Source of the DNA: Hydrogenophaga sp.
Lineage (GTDB): Bacteria > Pseudomonadota > Gammaproteobacteria > Burkholderiales > Burkholderiaceae_C
Assembly: GCF_025699295.1 (NCBI RefSeq)
Contig: NZ_JAILWB010000006.1
Coordinates: forward strand, 124,001-188,000
DNA: 64,000 bases
Direction: 5' to 3'
The position numbers were made by a program, and so were the translations under genes. Positions 16,495 to 24,527 of this stretch are shown piece by piece. Under the pieces are notes generated by a model. It was not told the DNA's origin, did not search any database, and was given only the letters and a program-made list of their open reading frames with translations. Each line of letters begins with the position of its first letter. Within the stretch, counting starts at the first letter, position 1.

Positions 16495-19170
16495 ATGCAC
16501 GCACCGACCCTGCGCCTGGCGGCTCCGACCCGCCGCACCTCCCTGCCCGTCTTCTGGCTGTTCGGCCTCCTGCTTGTCACCCTGCTCTGGGACCTGAGCG
16601 GCCTGGACCTGCCAGTGATGCAGACCATCGGCAACCCGCATGGCTTCGCGCTGCGCGACATCTGGCTGCTCGAGCACGTACTGCACGACGGCATGCGCCA
16701 GGCCATGACCGCGGCCTTTGCCTGGCTGTGCATCTGGGCGCTCTGGCCCGACGCGTCGATTCCCCGCCGCGAGCGCTGGCTGGTGGTGGGCCTGGTCGCG
16801 TTGTCGCTGCTGGTGGTGAACCTGATCAAGAACGCCAGCCTCACCAGTTGCCCCTGGGATCTGCGGACCTTTGGCGGCAGCGCCCGCACGGTGTCGCACT
16901 GGGCCTGGGGTGTGGCGGACGGTGGCCCGGGGCGCTGCTTTCCGGGGGGCCATGCGTCCAGCGGTTTCGCCTTTCTGGCCACGTCCCTGCCCTGGCTGCT
17001 TCCACCTGATGGCGCCACGCGGCGGCGCGTGGTGGGGCTGCGCTGGCTCGCTGCCGTGCTGCTGACCGGCGCGCTCGCAGGTGTGGTGCAGACGCTGCGT
17101 GGTGCCCACTTTCCCAGCCATACCCTCTGGACACTGCTGATCTGTGCCAGCGTGTCGCTCGCCGGCTGGCGGCTCGCCCTGCCGTGGCTTGCTGTGCAAC
17201 CACGCGCCGCACGCCCGGGCAACACGCCTTCGCGCCCCTCGCCCGTCGCCCAGACACTGGCGGTGCTGCGTCCCCTTGCCGTGCCCATCGCCGGCACGCT
17301 CGCAATGTTGTGGCTGTCGCGACTCGGGCTGGCGTGGTGGCAGGCCGATCGCATCACCGAGGCTCAGGCCTGGACCCATGTGTGGCAGCAGGGTCTGCGC
17401 TTCGACGCGGTGCTCACCGGCATGATCTGGGTGCTGCCGGCCGCGATCACGCCATGGATGGCCCTGCACCGGCGCAGCCAGCGCGGGTGGTGGGTGTTCC
17501 TGCGCTGGTACGGCGGTCTGGCCCTGCTGCTGGTGGCCTTCATGGAACTGGCCACACCGGCCTTCGTGGCGCAGTACGACAGCCGGCCCAACTACCTGTT
17601 CGTCGAATACCTGGGCTATGCCAGGGAGGTCGGCGGCACACTGCTGAAGGACCACTGGCCGCACCTGATCGCCACCGCGCTGTTGCTGCCGGCACTTGCG
17701 TGGGCCTACGCCCGGCTGAGCCGTCCGGCGCAGGCGCCCACACCGATCCGCATCTGGGTGGCGCTGCCGCTGTCGGCGCTGTTGTTCGCCGCGCTGGCGC
17801 TGAGCGCGCGCGGCGCGCTCGGGCACCGCGCGGCCAACCCGGCCAGCGTGGCGGTGACCAGCGACCACCTGGTCAATGAGCTGCCACTGAATTCGCTCTA
17901 CACGGTGGCCTACGCGATCTACCAGTCGCGCAAGAGCGAGGCCGGCGTGGTGTACGCCGAGTTGCCGCGCGCGCAGGTGATCGATACCGTGCGCCGCGAG
18001 ACCGGACTGCCCGCCAGCGACTTCGTGGACGACCCGGCCTCGCCCACGCGGCACCGGCAGATCAGCCTGTACCCGCGAACGCGGCCCCTAAACCTCGTGA
18101 TCGTGCTCGAGGAGAGCCTGGGCGCGGAGTTCGTGGGCCGCCTGGGCGGTCTTCCCCTCACGCCCAACCTGGACCGGCTGGCCGGGCAGGGCCTGTGGTT
18201 CGAGAACCTCTACGCCACCGGCACGCGCTCGGTGCGCGGCATCGAAGCGGTGGTGGCGGGTTTTCCACCCACATCGGCGGTGAGCACGGTGAAGCTGGCG
18301 AAATCGCAGCGCGATTTCTTCACGCTGGCGAATTTCCTCAGGCAACAGGGCTACGAGTCCACGTTCTTCTACGGCGGCGAGTCCCATTTCGACAACATGC
18401 GCAGCTTCTTCATGGGCAATGGTTTCGACCGCGTGGTGGAGCAGAAAGACATGCCCGCTGGCGCCTTCATCGGCACCTGGGGCGCGTCGGACGGCGATCT
18501 CCTGGACATCGCGCACCGGCACTTCAGCCAGCAACCGGCGGACAAAGCTTTCTTCGGCCTGGTGTTCACCTCGTCCAACCACGCGCCGTTCGAGTTTCCC
18601 GACGCCCCCATCGAGCTGTACGAACAGCCCCGCAGTACCGTGAACAACGCCGTGAAATACGCCGACCACGCACTCGGCCGCTTCTTCGACCAGGCCCGGC
18701 AGTCCGCTTACTGGGACAACACGCTGTTTCTCGTCGTGGCCGACCACAACTCGCGCGTCTACGGACCGTCGGTGATCCCGATCGAGCGCTTCCACATCCC
18801 GGGCCTCATCCTCGGTGGCGCGGTGAAGACCCCGGAGCGCATCACCACCGTGGCCAGCCAGATCGACCTGGCGCCCACGCTGATCTCGCTGATGGGTCTG
18901 AGCGGCGAGCATCCCTTGATCGGTCGCGACCTGAGCGACCCGGCGCAGCGCGCCCGCCCGGGCCGCGCGATCATGCAGTTCGACCGGACCCAGGCCTACA
19001 TGGAGGGATCGGACGTTGCCGTGCTGCAAGCCGACACGGCGGCCCGGTTGATGCGTTATGAAGACGGCCGCCTACACGAGCGCCAGGGCGGCGACCCGGC
19101 ACTGATCGCGAAAGCGCAGGCGCACGCACGTTTTGCCCAATGGGCCTACCAGGAAGGCTGGCACCACTGA
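16495..19170 (+). CDS. Fusion of PAP2 phosphatase and LtaS-like phosphoglycerol transferase (sulfatase fold)
   Basis: This 891-residue membrane protein joins two enzyme families. Residues about 1-235 form a PAP2 acid-phosphatase unit with KNASLTSCPW (112 on), PGGH (150-153, variant of PSGH) and RGAHFPSH (202-209). Residues about 255-460 add further membrane helices. Residues about 525-840 form a sulfatase/LtaS-type domain: metal-ligand Glu in VIVLEESLGAEF (about 539), candidate nucleophile Thr in ATGTRSVRG (about 573), Asp-His in VVADHNSR (about 748), and the LtaS-like ending SQIDLAPTLISLMGL. It is divergent from the two-component genes. It could dephosphorylate a lipid or lipid A phosphate and transfer a phospho-head group; the substrate is unknown. 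Each domain call is solid, the combined role is inferred. Confidence 0.85.
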   Translation: MHAPTLRLAAPTRRTSLPVFWLFGLLLVTLLWDLSGLDLPVMQTIGNPHGFALRDIWLLEHVLHDGMRQAMTAAFAWLCIWALWPDASIPRRERWLVVGLVALSLLVVNLIKNASLTSCPWDLRTFGGSARTVSHWAWGVADGGPGRCFPGGHASSGFAFLATSLPWLLPPDGATRRRVVGLRWLAAVLLTGALAGVVQTLRGAHFPSHTLWTLLICASVSLAGWRLALPWLAVQPRAARPGNTPSRPSPVAQTLAVLRPLAVPIAGTLAMLWLSRLGLAWWQADRITEAQAWTHVWQQGLRFDAVLTGMIWVLPAAITPWMALHRRSQRGWWVFLRWYGGLALLLVAFMELATPAFVAQYDSRPNYLFVEYLGYAREVGGTLLKDHWPHLIATALLLPALAWAYARLSRPAQAPTPIRIWVALPLSALLFAALALSARGALGHRAANPASVAVTSDHLVNELPLNSLYTVAYAIYQSRKSEAGVVYAELPRAQVIDTVRRETGLPASDFVDDPASPTRHRQISLYPRTRPLNLVIVLEESLGAEFVGRLGGLPLTPNLDRLAGQGLWFENLYATGTRSVRGIEAVVAGFPPTSAVSTVKLAKSQRDFFTLANFLRQQGYESTFFYGGESHFDNMRSFFMGNGFDRVVEQKDMPAGAFIGTWGASDGDLLDIAHRHFSQQPADKAFFGLVFTSSNHAPFEFPDAPIELYEQPRSTVNNAVKYADHALGRFFDQARQSAYWDNTLFLVVADHNSRVYGPSVIPIERFHIPGLILGGAVKTPERITTVASQIDLAPTLISLMGLSGEHPLIGRDLSDPAQRARPGRAIMQFDRTQAYMEGSDVAVLQADTAARLMRYEDGRLHERQGGDPALIAKAQAHARFAQWAYQEGWHH

Positions 19171-19174
19171 GTCC

Positions 19175-19190
19175 GGCCCACCGGCGGGCC
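19175..19190. terminator. Stem-loop between the fusion gene and azlD
   Basis: GGCCC (19175-19179) pairs with GGGCC (19186-19190) around a six-base loop in the 23-base gap between convergent genes. No T-run follows. Confidence 0.35.
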
Positions 19191-19193
19191 GCG

Positions 19194-19529
19194 CTACCAG
19201 CCCAGGCCCAGCCGCAGCGGCAGGTAGACCGCCATGCCGCAGACGATGGTGCCGAGCACACCGCGCTTCCAGAAGAACCAGGCCATGCCGGCGGCGGCGG
19301 CGAACAGCCGCGCATCCTGCCAGGTCGTGATGAGCGCGCCCTGGCTCATCACGATCTCGGGTATCACCACCGCCGAGAGCGCGGCGATCGGCGCGTACTG
19401 CTGGCCACGCTGTGCCCAGTGCGGCAGGCTCCAGGGTTTGCTGGAGATGAAGAAGAAGCCGCGCGTGATCACCGTGATGCAGCCCAGCAGCACGATGGTC
19501 AGCAGGGTCCAGAGGTCGAGATCAAGCAC
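19194..19529 (-). CDS. azlD: Branched-chain amino acid export subunit AzlD
   Basis: This 111-residue small subunit of the AzlCD exporter has about four hydrophobic helices (LWTLLTIVLLGCITVITRGFF, AALSAVVIPEIVM, LFAAAAGMAWFFW, GTIVCGMAVYLPL). The Arg after TVIT and the Pro in VIPEI are typical of AzlD. The start was set at GTG 19529 because GGGGAGGG stands eight bases upstream; a longer reading to 19595 lies inside azlC. It overlaps the end of azlC by eight bases, so the two are coupled. Confidence 0.88.
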   Translation of the reverse strand: MLDLDLWTLLTIVLLGCITVITRGFFFISSKPWSLPHWAQRGQQYAPIAALSAVVIPEIVMSQGALITTWQDARLFAAAAGMAWFFWKRGVLGTIVCGMAVYLPLRLGLGW

Positions 19530-20265
19530 GGTGCGCACCCTCCCCGGGGCCGGCGGGCCGTAGCTTCTCCAGCACCAGGCACATGGCCACCGCACTCGCG
19601 ATCGCCACCAGGATGTTCAGTTTGAGCGGCAGCGCCCAGGCCGCCACCGCCGCCGCGCCGGCGATGCCGGCCGAGACGACGCGCAGCTTCGACGAGGCCA
19701 GCGAACACAGCACTCCCAGCAGCGCCAGGATGCCGGCGAAGCCCAGGCCCCAGGCCACCGGGATCGCATTGGCCAGCGCGATGCCCACCAGGCTCGCGCC
19801 CATCCAGGCGACGTAGTTCACGGCGCAGTTGCCCATGAGGTAGGCCTGCTGCTGCAGGAGCTCCTCGGGGGTGGCGCCCGGGTGCGGGTAGCGGCGCGCG
19901 AAGAACACATAGCTCAGGTCGCCGGTGATGTAGCCCTTGAGCAGGCGCTCCCAGCGCGGCAGGTGCATGAGGTAGGGCCGCAGGTGCGCCGAGAACACCA
20001 CGAAGCGCAGGTTGACGCAGAAGGCAGCCGCCAGGATCACCCACAGCGGCGCGCCCGCCGCGATCATCGGCACGGCGGCGAGCTGGGCGCTGCCGGCATA
20101 GACGATCAGCGTCATCAGCACGGCCTCCAGCGCGGAGAGGCCCGACTGCACCATGGCCACGCCCGTCATCAGGCCCCAGGCGCCGATTCCCATGGCCACG
20201 GAGAACTGGTCGCGCACGCCTTCCCAGTACTGAGGGCGCTCGCGGTAGACACGCCGGTGGAACAT
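19522..20265 (-). CDS. azlC: Branched-chain amino acid export permease AzlC
   Basis: This 247-residue large subunit of the AzlCD/YgaZH-type exporter moves branched-chain and related amino acids out of the cell. Family marks are GVAMVQSGLSALEAVLMTLIVYAGSAQ, FCVNLRFVVFSAHLRPYL, and GYITGDLSYVFFARR, with about eight membrane segments. The ATG shares its A with the fmt stop codon (TGATG at 20267-20263), so it is translationally coupled to fmt in a def-fmt-azlC-azlD array. Confidence 0.93.
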   Translation of the reverse strand: MFHRRVYRERPQYWEGVRDQFSVAMGIGAWGLMTGVAMVQSGLSALEAVLMTLIVYAGSAQLAAVPMIAAGAPLWVILAAAFCVNLRFVVFSAHLRPYLMHLPRWERLLKGYITGDLSYVFFARRYPHPGATPEELLQQQAYLMGNCAVNYVAWMGASLVGIALANAIPVAWGLGFAGILALLGVLCSLASSKLRVVSAGIAGAAAVAAWALPLKLNILVAIASAVAMCLVLEKLRPAGPGEGAHRA

Positions 20266-21245
20266 CAGTGCTGCGCCTTCGATGGTGCAGCCGCATCCAG
20301 CACCTGCCCGGGCGAGAGCGCAAAGCCGTGCAGGAAGTCCGCCGCCGTCAGGCGCTTGCCCCCCGCGCGCTGCAGCTCGGTGAGCACCAGCGCACCCTCA
20401 CCGGTGGCGACATGGATGCCCTCGGCGCCTGCCGCCAGCACCTCGCCGGGCGCGGCGCGGGTGGTGGTGCGGTCGGCGTGCGCGGCCCAGATCTTGATGG
20501 CTTCACCGCCCAATGTGGTGACCGCGCCGGGGAAGGGGTTGAAGGCGCGCACGCGCCGCGCCAGCGCACAGGCCGAGGCCGTCCAGTCCAGCGCGGCCTC
20601 GGCCTTCTCGATCTTGTGCGCGTAGGTCACGCCGTCCTCCGGCTGCGACTCGGGGCGCAGGCCGCCGCAGGCCGTGATCTCCAGCGCCTCCACGATCAGC
20701 CGCCCGCCGAGCACGGCGAGGCGGTCGTGCAGGCTGCCGGTGGTGTCGTCGCCCCGGATCGCGAGCCGCTCCCTCAACAGCATGGCACCCGTGTCCAGGC
20801 CGGCATCCATCTGCATGATGGTCACGCCCGTTTCGGCATCCCCGGCTTCGATCGCGCGGTGGATCGGTGCCGCGCCGCGCCAGCGCGGCAGCAAGGAGGC
20901 GTGGATGTTGAGGCAGCCCAGGCGGGGGGTGTCGAGCACCCATTGCGGCAGGATGAGACCGTACGCGGCGACGACCATGGCATCAGCCTGCACGGCTTCG
21001 ATGGCCGCGCGCGCGGCGGCCGCGTCCTGCGGGTGCTTGCCATCCAGGCGCAGGCTGCGTGGCTGCGCGAGCGCGATCTGCCGCTCCAGCGCGAGCTGCT
21101 TCACGGGCGAGGCCTGCAGCTTCATGCCGCGGCCGGCGGGTCGGTCGGGCTGAGTCAGCACCAGCAGCACCTGGAAGCCGGCGGCCAGCAGGCGCTCGAG
21201 CGCGACACGCGCAAAGTCCGGCGTGCCGGCGAAAACGATCTTCAT
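20265..21245 (-). CDS. fmt: Methionyl-tRNA formyltransferase
   Basis: This 326-residue enzyme formylates initiator methionyl-tRNA with 10-formyl-tetrahydrofolate. [12 protein letters not shown] is the canonical N-terminus and favours ATG 21245 over a longer reading. The folate site is visible in [20 protein letters not shown] (Asn and His catalytic), and the Asp of MDAGLDTG completes the triad. The C-terminal tRNA-binding domain follows. It sits 93 bases downstream of def, the enzyme that later removes the formyl group, and is coupled to azlC. Confidence 0.98.
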   Translation of the reverse strand: MKIVFAGTPDFARVALERLLAAGFQVLLVLTQPDRPAGRGMKLQASPVKQLALERQIALAQPRSLRLDGKHPQDAAAARAAIEAVQADAMVVAAYGLILPQWVLDTPRLGCLNIHASLLPRWRGAAPIHRAIEAGDAETGVTIMQMDAGLDTGAMLLRERLAIRGDDTTGSLHDRLAVLGGRLIVEALEITACGGLRPESQPEDGVTYAHKIEKAEAALDWTASACALARRVRAFNPFPGAVTTLGGEAIKIWAAHADRTTTRAAPGEVLAAGAEGIHVATGEGALVLTELQRAGGKRLTAADFLHGFALSPGQVLDAAAPSKAQH

Positions 21246-21338
21246 GAATGGCAAAGTGGTTGCAACGGGCCGCTGATGACTGTCGACCACGCGGATGCAG
21301 GCCTCAATGTCCGACGGGTCGGGTTTCGTCGAAGAACG

Positions 21339-21860
21339 TCATGCGCGCAGGGCCTCGCGCTGGGCTTTCACCAGCTTGGACTTGATGCGCCCCTGCTTGA
21401 GCGGCGAGAGGTACTCGACAAACACCTTGCCGAGCAAATGGTCCATTTCGTGCTGGATGCACACGGCCAGCATGCCCTGGGCGTCGATCACGCGCTCCGC
21501 GCCCTGGGCGTCGAGCGCGCGCACGCGCACCGCGATGGAGCGTTCCACGCCGTCGTAGATGCCGGGCACCGAGAGGCAGCCTTCCTCGCCCTTGCGCTTT
21601 TCCGGGCTGGACCATTCGATCTCGGGGTTGATCAGCACCAGCGGTTCGTCGCGCGTCTCGCTGACGTCGATGACGATCAGGCGCTCGTGCACGTCCACCT
21701 GCGTGGCGGCCAGGCCGATGCCGTTGGCGTCGTACATGGTGGCGAACATGCGCTCGATCAGCGCGCGGATGCGCTCGTCCACCGCCTGCACGGGCCTGGC
21801 CACGGTGTGCAGGCGCGGATCGGGGTAGCGCAGGATGGGCAGTAGCGAAGGCGGATTCAT
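21339..21860 (-). CDS. def: Peptide deformylase
   Basis: This 173-residue metallo-hydrolase removes the formyl group from nascent proteins. All three signatures are present: [17 protein letters not shown] (metal-ligand Cys) and [10 protein letters not shown] (two His ligands and catalytic Glu). Length is typical. It is the first gene of def-fmt-azlCD and is divergent from the lysM gene; a 277-base intergenic region holds both promoters, where I saw only a weak TACAGT (21909-21904). Confidence 0.98.
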   Translation of the reverse strand: MNPPSLLPILRYPDPRLHTVARPVQAVDERIRALIERMFATMYDANGIGLAATQVDVHERLIVIDVSETRDEPLVLINPEIEWSSPEKRKGEEGCLSVPGIYDGVERSIAVRVRALDAQGAERVIDAQGMLAVCIQHEMDHLLGKVFVEYLSPLKQGRIKSKLVKAQREALRA

Positions 21861-22137
21861 GAAAGTCGGCGGTGGTTTCGGGTCCGATCAGGACAGGGCT
21901 CCGACTGTACCCGGGCGACGGCTGGCAGCGTGCCGGTGACAGGCGGATGGCGATGTCGCTATTTTCGCGACTTTTGCGACGACGCGTGTGACCCTCCCGC
22001 CATAAACATTGCCTAATCAAAGGCTTGGGCGCAAAATCAAAAGCGACTTGTCAAGACACGAGCGCCGTCGGCGACCGGCTGTAGGTTCTCCGGAACGGCA
22101 GTCTGGACACCGGCGGTTGCCGCCCAGGGGCCACCTC

Positions 22138-23376
22138 ATGCCATTGAAATCCAGCCAGTCCGCCAACCCATTCCAACCCCTGCGCAAGCTGCGTCCGCTG
22201 GCCTGTGCCACTGCCGTGCTGGCCACCCTGGTCGCCAACGGCGCCGCGGCCCAGAACTACCCCATCACCGCCGGCCAGCGCGCCATTGCCGACCAGGTGG
22301 CGCAGGCCGGCGTGCCCCTGTCCGAGCTGGCGCCGAATGCGCCCGACAGCTACACCATCAAGCGCGGCGACACGCTGTGGGCGATCTCCGGTGTCTTCCT
22401 CAAGACACCGTGGCGCTGGCCCGAACTCTGGGGCATGAACCGCCAGGACATCCAGAACCCGCACCGCATCTACCCCGGCCAGATCCTGTACCTCATCAGG
22501 TCGGGCGACCGCGCCATGCTCAGCACCCGGCCTGGCGGCGATGGCGACCCTGCCACCGTGCGCGTGACGCCCCGCACCCGCTACGAAAGTCTGGGCGATT
22601 CGGCAATTCCGCCGGTGTCGCTCCAGGCCATCGAGTCGTTCCTGACCGAGCCCATGATCGTGGACGAGGCCACCTTCGCGCGTGCACCGCGCATCGTGGC
22701 CACCCAGGAGAACCGCGTCCTGCTCACACGCGGCGACCGTGCCTACGCCCGCGCTCTGTACAGCGACAGCGCGCAGGGCGAACCACTGACGGTGGTGGAC
22801 GGCAAGTCGATCGACTACCGCGTGTTCCGCAATGCCACGCCGCTGAGGGACCCCACCACCGGCGAGATCCTGGGCTACGAAGCGCAGTACGTGGGCAAGG
22901 CGCAGCTCGTCGACGGTGAGACCAGGCGCCCGGGCGCGGACGACAAGAGCGCCACCGAACTGGTGCCGGCCAAGATCGACATCGTGTCGGCCAAGGAAGA
23001 GATGCGCATCGGCGACCGCCTGCTGCCCGAACCCGAGCGTGAACTGAGCAATTACGTGCCGCGCGCGCCCGAGTCGGCGCAAAGCGGCCAGATCGTCTCG
23101 GTCTATGGCAATGCCGTGCGCTACGCGGCGCAGAACCAGGTCGTCACGATCAACCGGGGTCGCGAACACGGCATCGAACGCGGCCATGTGCTCGCCCTTC
23201 AGCGCGAGAGCAGCCTGGTGACCGACACCACCGATCAGGCCCGGCCTCAGTTGCGTCTGCCAGGCGAACGCAACGGCCTGATGATGGTGTTCCGCACCTT
23301 CGACAAGGTGTCCTACGCGCTGGTGCTGCAGATCACCGACGGCGTGAAGGTCGGCGACCGCTTCGTCAATCCCTGA
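22138..23376 (+). CDS. Secreted LysM peptidoglycan-binding protein
   Basis: This 412-residue exported protein has a signal peptide of about 37 residues (ending VANGAAAQ) and one LysM module (about 71-118, DSYTIKRGDTLWAIS through RIYPGQILYL). A long C-terminal region without a recognised catalytic motif follows (about 120-412). Such proteins next to dprA are common in Burkholderiales and presumably bind the cell wall; no enzymatic role is visible. The ATG at 22138 has CAGGGG upstream; in-frame extension to 22009 lacks a signal peptide start. dprA begins 14 bases after its stop, so they are probably co-transcribed. Confidence 0.9.
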   Translation: MPLKSSQSANPFQPLRKLRPLACATAVLATLVANGAAAQNYPITAGQRAIADQVAQAGVPLSELAPNAPDSYTIKRGDTLWAISGVFLKTPWRWPELWGMNRQDIQNPHRIYPGQILYLIRSGDRAMLSTRPGGDGDPATVRVTPRTRYESLGDSAIPPVSLQAIESFLTEPMIVDEATFARAPRIVATQENRVLLTRGDRAYARALYSDSAQGEPLTVVDGKSIDYRVFRNATPLRDPTTGEILGYEAQYVGKAQLVDGETRRPGADDKSATELVPAKIDIVSAKEEMRIGDRLLPEPERELSNYVPRAPESAQSGQIVSVYGNAVRYAAQNQVVTINRGREHGIERGHVLALQRESSLVTDTTDQARPQLRLPGERNGLMMVFRTFDKVSYALVLQITDGVKVGDRFVNP

Positions 23377-23390
23377 GTCGCGCCAACGCC

Positions 23391-24500
23391 ATGCTCCGGC
23401 CCGAGCTGGCCGCCTGGATGCGGCTGCTGCTCTCGCCCGGCGTGGGCCTCGAATCCGCCCGGAAACTGCTGGCGGCATTCGGGCTTCCCGAGGCCATCTT
23501 CGCCCAGCCGCTCGCCGCCTGGCAAACCGTGGTGGGTGCCCGCGCGGCGAATGCGCTGGATGCCCGGCCTGAAGACCTCGACACCCAGATCGATCGGCTG
23601 CTGGCCTGGCTGGACGCCGGTGCCGACCACCATGTCCTGACCCTGGGCGATCCGCTCTACCCGTCCGAGTTGCTGCAGATGGCCGACCCGCCGCTGATGC
23701 TGTATGTACTCGGCAGCGTGCAGGCCCTGCATCACCCTCGCCGACTCGCCATCGTCGGCAGCCGCAACCCCACACCCCAGGGCGAGGCCAACGCGCGCCA
23801 GTTTGCCCAGGCGCTGGGCCAGGCCGGCGTTTGCGTGGTCTCGGGCCTGGCACTTGGCGTAGACGGTGCAGCCCACGATGGAGCGCTCCTCGGTGGCGCC
23901 CCCACCGTGGCCGTCGTCGGCACAGGTCTGGACCGCGTTTACCCCAAGCGCCACCTTGCCCTGGCGCACCGGATCGCCCAGCATGGCGCCATCGTCAGCG
24001 AGTACCCACTCGGCACACCGGCTCTGGCGGCCAACTTTCCGCAGCGCAACCGCATCATCGCGGGGCTCTCGCAGGGCACACTGGTGGTGGAAGCGGCCGT
24101 GAAATCGGGCTCGCTGATCACCGCGCGACTGGCCGCGGAGCAAGGGCGCGACGTGTTCGCCATCCCGGGCTCCATCCATGCACCGCAGGCGCGAGGCTGC
24201 CACGCACTGATCCGCCAGGGTGCCAAGCTGGTGGAGTCGGCTCAGGACATCCTGGAGGACCTGCGATTCACAGATCCGGAGGCACTCGGCAATGCCACGG
24301 CGGAGGATGATGACACCGCCACGCGCGATGAAGACGCTCTTTTGCAAGCCATGGGCTACGACCCGGTGAGCCTGGACGCATTGCAGGCACGTACGGGAAT
24401 GGACACTGCGCATCTGCAGGCCCGCCTGCTGGAGCTGGAATTACAGGGCGACGTGGCCCGGCTTCCTGGGGGCCTGCTGCAGCGGCTGGGCCAGGGCTGA
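23391..24500 (+). CDS. dprA: DNA-processing protein DprA (Smf)
   Basis: This 369-residue protein loads RecA onto incoming single-stranded DNA during natural transformation. An N-terminal SAM-like part (1-70) precedes the Rossmann core with the signatures VGSRNPTPQGEANAR, SGLALGVDGAAHDGAL, VGTGLDRVYPKRH and LIVEA-like TLVVEAAVKSGSLITA. A C-terminal winged-helix domain (about 305-369) is complete. It is the second gene after lysM and converges on the DUF1631 gene. Full length suggests the strain retains at least this competence component; no com genes are in the window. Confidence 0.97.
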   Translation: MLRPELAAWMRLLLSPGVGLESARKLLAAFGLPEAIFAQPLAAWQTVVGARAANALDARPEDLDTQIDRLLAWLDAGADHHVLTLGDPLYPSELLQMADPPLMLYVLGSVQALHHPRRLAIVGSRNPTPQGEANARQFAQALGQAGVCVVSGLALGVDGAAHDGALLGGAPTVAVVGTGLDRVYPKRHLALAHRIAQHGAIVSEYPLGTPALAANFPQRNRIIAGLSQGTLVVEAAVKSGSLITARLAAEQGRDVFAIPGSIHAPQARGCHALIRQGAKLVESAQDILEDLRFTDPEALGNATAEDDDTATRDEDALLQAMGYDPVSLDALQARTGMDTAHLQARLLELELQGDVARLPGGLLQRLGQG

Positions 24501-24508
24501 CCGCCCTG
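24492..24508. terminator. Stem-loop at the dprA 3' end
   Basis: CAGGGC (24492-24497) pairs perfectly with GCCCTG (24503-24508) around TGACC. The stem overlaps the last codons and stop of dprA and lies between convergent genes. It lacks a T-run. Confidence 0.35.
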
Positions 24509-24527
24509 TCGCAGCGAGCCGGGGGCC

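Noticed and set aside
16495..19170. Two separate adjacent genes mis-joined by a sequencing error
   Set aside because: The frame is continuous for 891 codons through membrane helices linking the two domains, and there is no stop, internal ribosome-binding site or frame change at the junction near residue 235.
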